Shown here one piece after another: positions 5,415 through 8,060 of a stretch of DNA of 8,060 bases (its first letter is position 1; every line of letters begins with the position of its first letter). The position numbers were made by a program, and so were the translations under genes. The DNA comes from Candidatus Aerophobota bacterium (GTDB taxonomy: Bacteria; Aerophobota; Aerophobia; Aerophobales; Aerophobaceae). Location: assembly GCA_030672545.1 (NCBI GenBank), contig DAOVGF010000077.1, forward strand, positions 1 through 8,060, read 5' to 3'. The notes under the pieces were generated by a model. The model made no database searches. It saw only the letters and a program-made list of their open reading frames with translations, and was not told the DNA's origin.

Positions 5415-7271
5415 GTGAAGCTGATGAATCTTTCAAAAATTGTTTTTGGTATAGCCTTTTTATTCCTGTGTGTGACACTTACTGCAGAAGCTCAAGGAGA
5501 GGAAGAAGCATTTTATTTAGGTGAAGTAGTGGTTACGGCTACCAAAAGTGAGTATCTGTTGAAAGATGTGCCGGTGGAGACGCTTGTAATCACCAGAGAG
5601 GAAATAGAGAAATCTAATGCCACAAATATTATGGAGCTGTTGAAGTGGCTTCCCGGAATTAAATCGGTAGGAAGATACCGACCTATGGGGAGAGATGAGT
5701 ACTCCATAAATGGACTGCCCTCTGACTATGCCCTGATTCTTATTGATGGACAACGCGTCAGGGGCCGTCACATATTAACCGAGTTGCCCATAAATATGAT
5801 CGAGCGAATTGAGATAGTAAAAGGTCCAAATTCCGTTCTTTATGGCAGCGACGCCATAAGTGGAGTAATTAATATCATCACTAAGCCTGCTCCGGAAACC
5901 GCCACTCTTAAGTCAACAGTTGCCTTTACATCTTATAGTTCAGATATTGGGAAGGTAAGTCTTGGCTATCGGACAGGTAAACTAAAATACATCCTCGGCG
6001 GCAATGTAAACAAGATTAAAGGCGAAACTGAGGAAAGCGAATATGAAAATAGTAACGTAATGGGTAAATTTGAATATGATCTTACTGAGAAAACCAAATT
6101 GAAGTTCGGCTTGGGATTCTATCATGAGAAGCCTAAATATTCTGAAACTGATAAGACTAACTACAGCTTAGGCTTAGATTGGGATGTGAATGAACACTCC
6201 AGCTTGAAAGCGGGTGGTTATATCTGGAAATATAATGATGAGTCATATCCGGGAGGTGGTCCTGACGTCATTGAGGAAGATAGCCAGGTTGCTCAAGGAG
6301 AGCTCCAGTATTCCCATTTGTTTTTCCTTGGGGAGAAGGATTTCTTGGTAACCGTCGGCCTGGAAAGCCTTTATGAAGAAATGGATCGCACCGGCTTCCC
6401 TGCAAGAAAGAGCCAGACGGCAAATAGTCTATTCGCTCAGAGTGAAATGAATATTTTGGAATCTTTGACCTTCGTTCCTGCTCTCAGATGGGATTCTCAT
6501 AGTGAATGGGGAGAGAAAGTCAATCCCAAGATAAGTCTTCTGTGGAAGATTAATGAGAGTACCAGGTTACGGACATCGTGGGGTCAGGCATTCAAAGCTC
6601 CTACTTTCAAGGATATGTATCGATTAACTTATCATCCCGTTGGGCCCACCGGCTTCTGGATAAAGGGCAATCCCGATCTGAAGCCCGAAACCTCTGTTGG
6701 CTACCGGGTGGGACTGGAACGCCAATTTGCCAAGAACTTTCTGGCCACTTTAGCCTTCTTCAGAAACGATGTCGAAGATATGATCCAGGGCTACTGGGTT
6801 AAGATGTTCGAGTTTCCTCCCCCCTTTCCCGTAATAGGAGAGTATTCCTATCGCAATATCGGTAAGGTATTCACTCAAGGGTTAGAAGTTGAGTTAAAGA
6901 GATATTTCACTGACAAAATATTGAGCACACTGTCTTATACTTACACGGACACTGAGGACAAGGAAACCCATAAAGAATTAGATGACGTACCCAAGCACCG
7001 GGCAAATTTAGGGATCGGTTATTATGATAAGGAAAATGGTTTAATGGTGAAGTTGAGAGGAGAATATGAGGGGGAAGCGTACTACACAGATACTGGCACT
7101 GGAATTAGGGAAAAAATCGAGGGGTATTTCATAACTCATATCAGGCTATCTAAGGCCGTTACGGAGCATGCCAAGTTATTTGTGCATGCGGAAAATGTCT
7201 TTGACGATAGGTCGGAACAGGTAGGCGGTGGAAGATTGATTACTGGCGGGGCGACTTTGAGCTTCCCGTAA
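5415..7271 (+). CDS. TonB-dependent outer-membrane receptor (CirA/BtuB-like)
   Basis: A 618-residue precursor that should import a metal complex across the outer membrane using TonB/ExbBD energy. Signal peptide 1-26 ('TAEA' before Q27); TonB-box-like GEVVVTAT (36-43); plug domain about 45-157 ending 'IEIVKGPNSVLYGSDAISG' and 'VINIITK'; then a 22-strand-type beta barrel to the end. The barrel includes FKAP (393-396), H407 and NPDLKPE (419-425), and 'AENVFDD' near the end. Length is normal for the family. The last residues are 'TLSFP', so the usual terminal aromatic is followed by Pro. GTG at 5415 has AAGGA 8 nt upstream. ATG at 5424, with AAAGGTGA 5 nt before it, is an equally possible start. 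The substrate is unknown: Fe-siderophore, heme or another chelate. Context favours iron. No tonB or exbB gene is in the window. Confidence 0.95.
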   Translation: MKLMNLSKIVFGIAFLFLCVTLTAEAQGEEEAFYLGEVVVTATKSEYLLKDVPVETLVITREEIEKSNATNIMELLKWLPGIKSVGRYRPMGRDEYSINGLPSDYALILIDGQRVRGRHILTELPINMIERIEIVKGPNSVLYGSDAISGVINIITKPAPETATLKSTVAFTSYSSDIGKVSLGYRTGKLKYILGGNVNKIKGETEESEYENSNVMGKFEYDLTEKTKLKFGLGFYHEKPKYSETDKTNYSLGLDWDVNEHSSLKAGGYIWKYNDESYPGGGPDVIEEDSQVAQGELQYSHLFFLGEKDFLVTVGLESLYEEMDRTGFPARKSQTANSLFAQSEMNILESLTFVPALRWDSHSEWGEKVNPKISLLWKINESTRLRTSWGQAFKAPTFKDMYRLTYHPVGPTGFWIKGNPDLKPETSVGYRVGLERQFAKNFLATLAFFRNDVEDMIQGYWVKMFEFPPPFPVIGEYSYRNIGKVFTQGLEVELKRYFTDKILSTLSYTYTDTEDKETHKELDDVPKHRANLGIGYYDKENGLMVKLRGEYEGEAYYTDTGTGIREKIEGYFITHIRLSKAVTEHAKLFVHAENVFDDRSEQVGGGRLITGGATLSFP

Positions 7272-7299
7272 TAGAAAGTAAGATGGAGGTATCAAAAAG

Positions 7300-8060
7300 A
7301 TGAGAAGGATTGAAAAACCTGTTGTGTGGACTTTAGTTATGGTTTTTTGCTTGTATTTCTCTACTACAGCTAACGCCCACAACCTATGGCTAAATGTCTC
7401 AGATTTCTCTCCAAAAATATATTCTCCCAAGCAAGAAGCGAAGACTAAAGTCTATTTCAGTTGGGGCCATAAGTACCCGGTGGACGATTTCTTCTCCCAA
7501 GAGAGATGGCTGGCCAAGTTCCACCTGATTACCCCGGAAGGAGAAAAAGAGGAACTGCAACCTGGTCCAGGGGGTTTCTTAGCTACCGAGATAGTGTTTA
7601 CCAAGCAAGGATCTCATATAGTTGCTGCCTCGTTAAAGCCCGCTTTTTACACCCGGTATGTTGATGAACAAGGAAAGATACACCATAAGAGCGTGCCAAA
7701 AACTGGAATCAAGGGAGTCATTTTAAGCCTCTACAGCGCGGTAGGCACCAAGGCCTTGATAAAGGTGGGTGAAGTTAAAGATGACTCTTTTTTGAAACCA
7801 GTGGGACACAAGTTAGAGATAATCCCCTTAAAGAATCCCTATGGGCTTAAAGAGGGAGACTTTTTGCCTCTTCAGGTCTTGCTTGAAGGTGAACCAGCCA
7901 GGTATTGCAAAGTATTTGCCACCTATAGCGGTTTCTCTACCAAAGATGATTTTGCCTACGCTACCTATACTGATGGAAAAGGAACAGCCCGAATAAGAAT
8001 CCTGCATTACGGCCCCTGGTTGATAAAGGCGGAAACCAGGCTACCTGCACCCGAAGAATT
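7300..8060 (+). CDS. DUF4198 / NikM-like exported protein (second, 3' end outside window)
   Basis: Open from ATG 7300 to the window end (253 codons, no stop reached), so the gene is cut by the window and not broken. GGAGGT (7285-7290) lies 9 nt before the start and the receptor stop 28 nt before it, indicating co-transcription with the receptor. Signal peptide 1-26 ('TTANA'), mature start H27 in 'HNLWLNVSDFSP', the common DUF4198 opening. Further family segments are 'YFSWGHKYPVDDF', 'PGPGGFLATE', 'KIHHKSVPKTGIKGV', 'VGHKLEIIPLKNPYGLKEGD', 'ATYSGFSTKDDFAYATYTD' and 'ILHYGPWLIKAE'. The 'EIxPLxxPYGL...GEP' core is shared with the first DUF4198 gene (3922-4710), so they are paralogues with different N-terminal halves. 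Probably periplasmic, handling the metal delivered by the receptor (inference). Confidence 0.93.
   Translation, partial: MRRIEKPVVWTLVMVFCLYFSTTANAHNLWLNVSDFSPKIYSPKQEAKTKVYFSWGHKYPVDDFFSQERWLAKFHLITPEGEKEELQPGPGGFLATEIVFTKQGSHIVAASLKPAFYTRYVDEQGKIHHKSVPKTGIKGVILSLYSAVGTKALIKVGEVKDDSFLKPVGHKLEIIPLKNPYGLKEGDFLPLQVLLEGEPARYCKVFATYSGFSTKDDFAYATYTDGKGTARIRILHYGPWLIKAETRLPAPEE

Noticed and set aside
7176..7430. - strand open frame across the receptor end and the second DUF4198 start
   Set aside because: It lies antisense to two well-supported genes and their ribosome-binding site, and shows no protein-like features.

Overview
The window reads as an iron-acquisition locus of a Gram-negative bacterium: it encodes an outer-membrane TonB-dependent receptor, exported periplasmic-type proteins and an inner-membrane Feo ferrous-iron transporter. 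Two separate feoA genes followed by a feoB split into a GTPase gene and a membrane gene, together with a 'GGC-x-x-P' gate variant, recall anaerobic Desulfobacterota (Geobacter/Desulfo-type) relatives, but this is recalled resemblance. The sequence alone does not fix the taxon. All convincing genes lie on the + strand.

Layout. Positions 1-404 are non-coding. They hold two 86-nt direct-repeat copies (88% identical, period 136 nt), then a 23-bp operator-like dyad (265-287), then a leader with possible RNA structure. Positions 405-4710 form a tight six-gene operon: feoA1, feoA2, feoB GTPase part, feoB membrane part, a small acidic exported protein and a DUF4198-type exported protein. A 14-bp terminator-like hairpin follows at 4780-4819. 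A small TTG-initiated Cys/His-rich gene (4955-5155) stands alone. A second operator-like dyad (5200-5222) matches the first at 18 of 23 positions and precedes a TonB-dependent receptor gene (5415-7271). The receptor is followed after 28 nt by a second DUF4198-type gene that runs off the window end.

How the parts may work together (inference): the receptor brings an iron-containing substrate across the outer membrane, the exported proteins handle metal in the periplasm, FeoB moves Fe2+ inward under GTPase control, and FeoA proteins modulate FeoB. The shared dyad suggests one metal-responsive repressor controls both transcription units. The most unusual property is that all three exported non-receptor proteins are predicted to be cut by signal peptidase directly before a histidine, so each mature protein would begin with His, a possible amino-terminal metal ligand.
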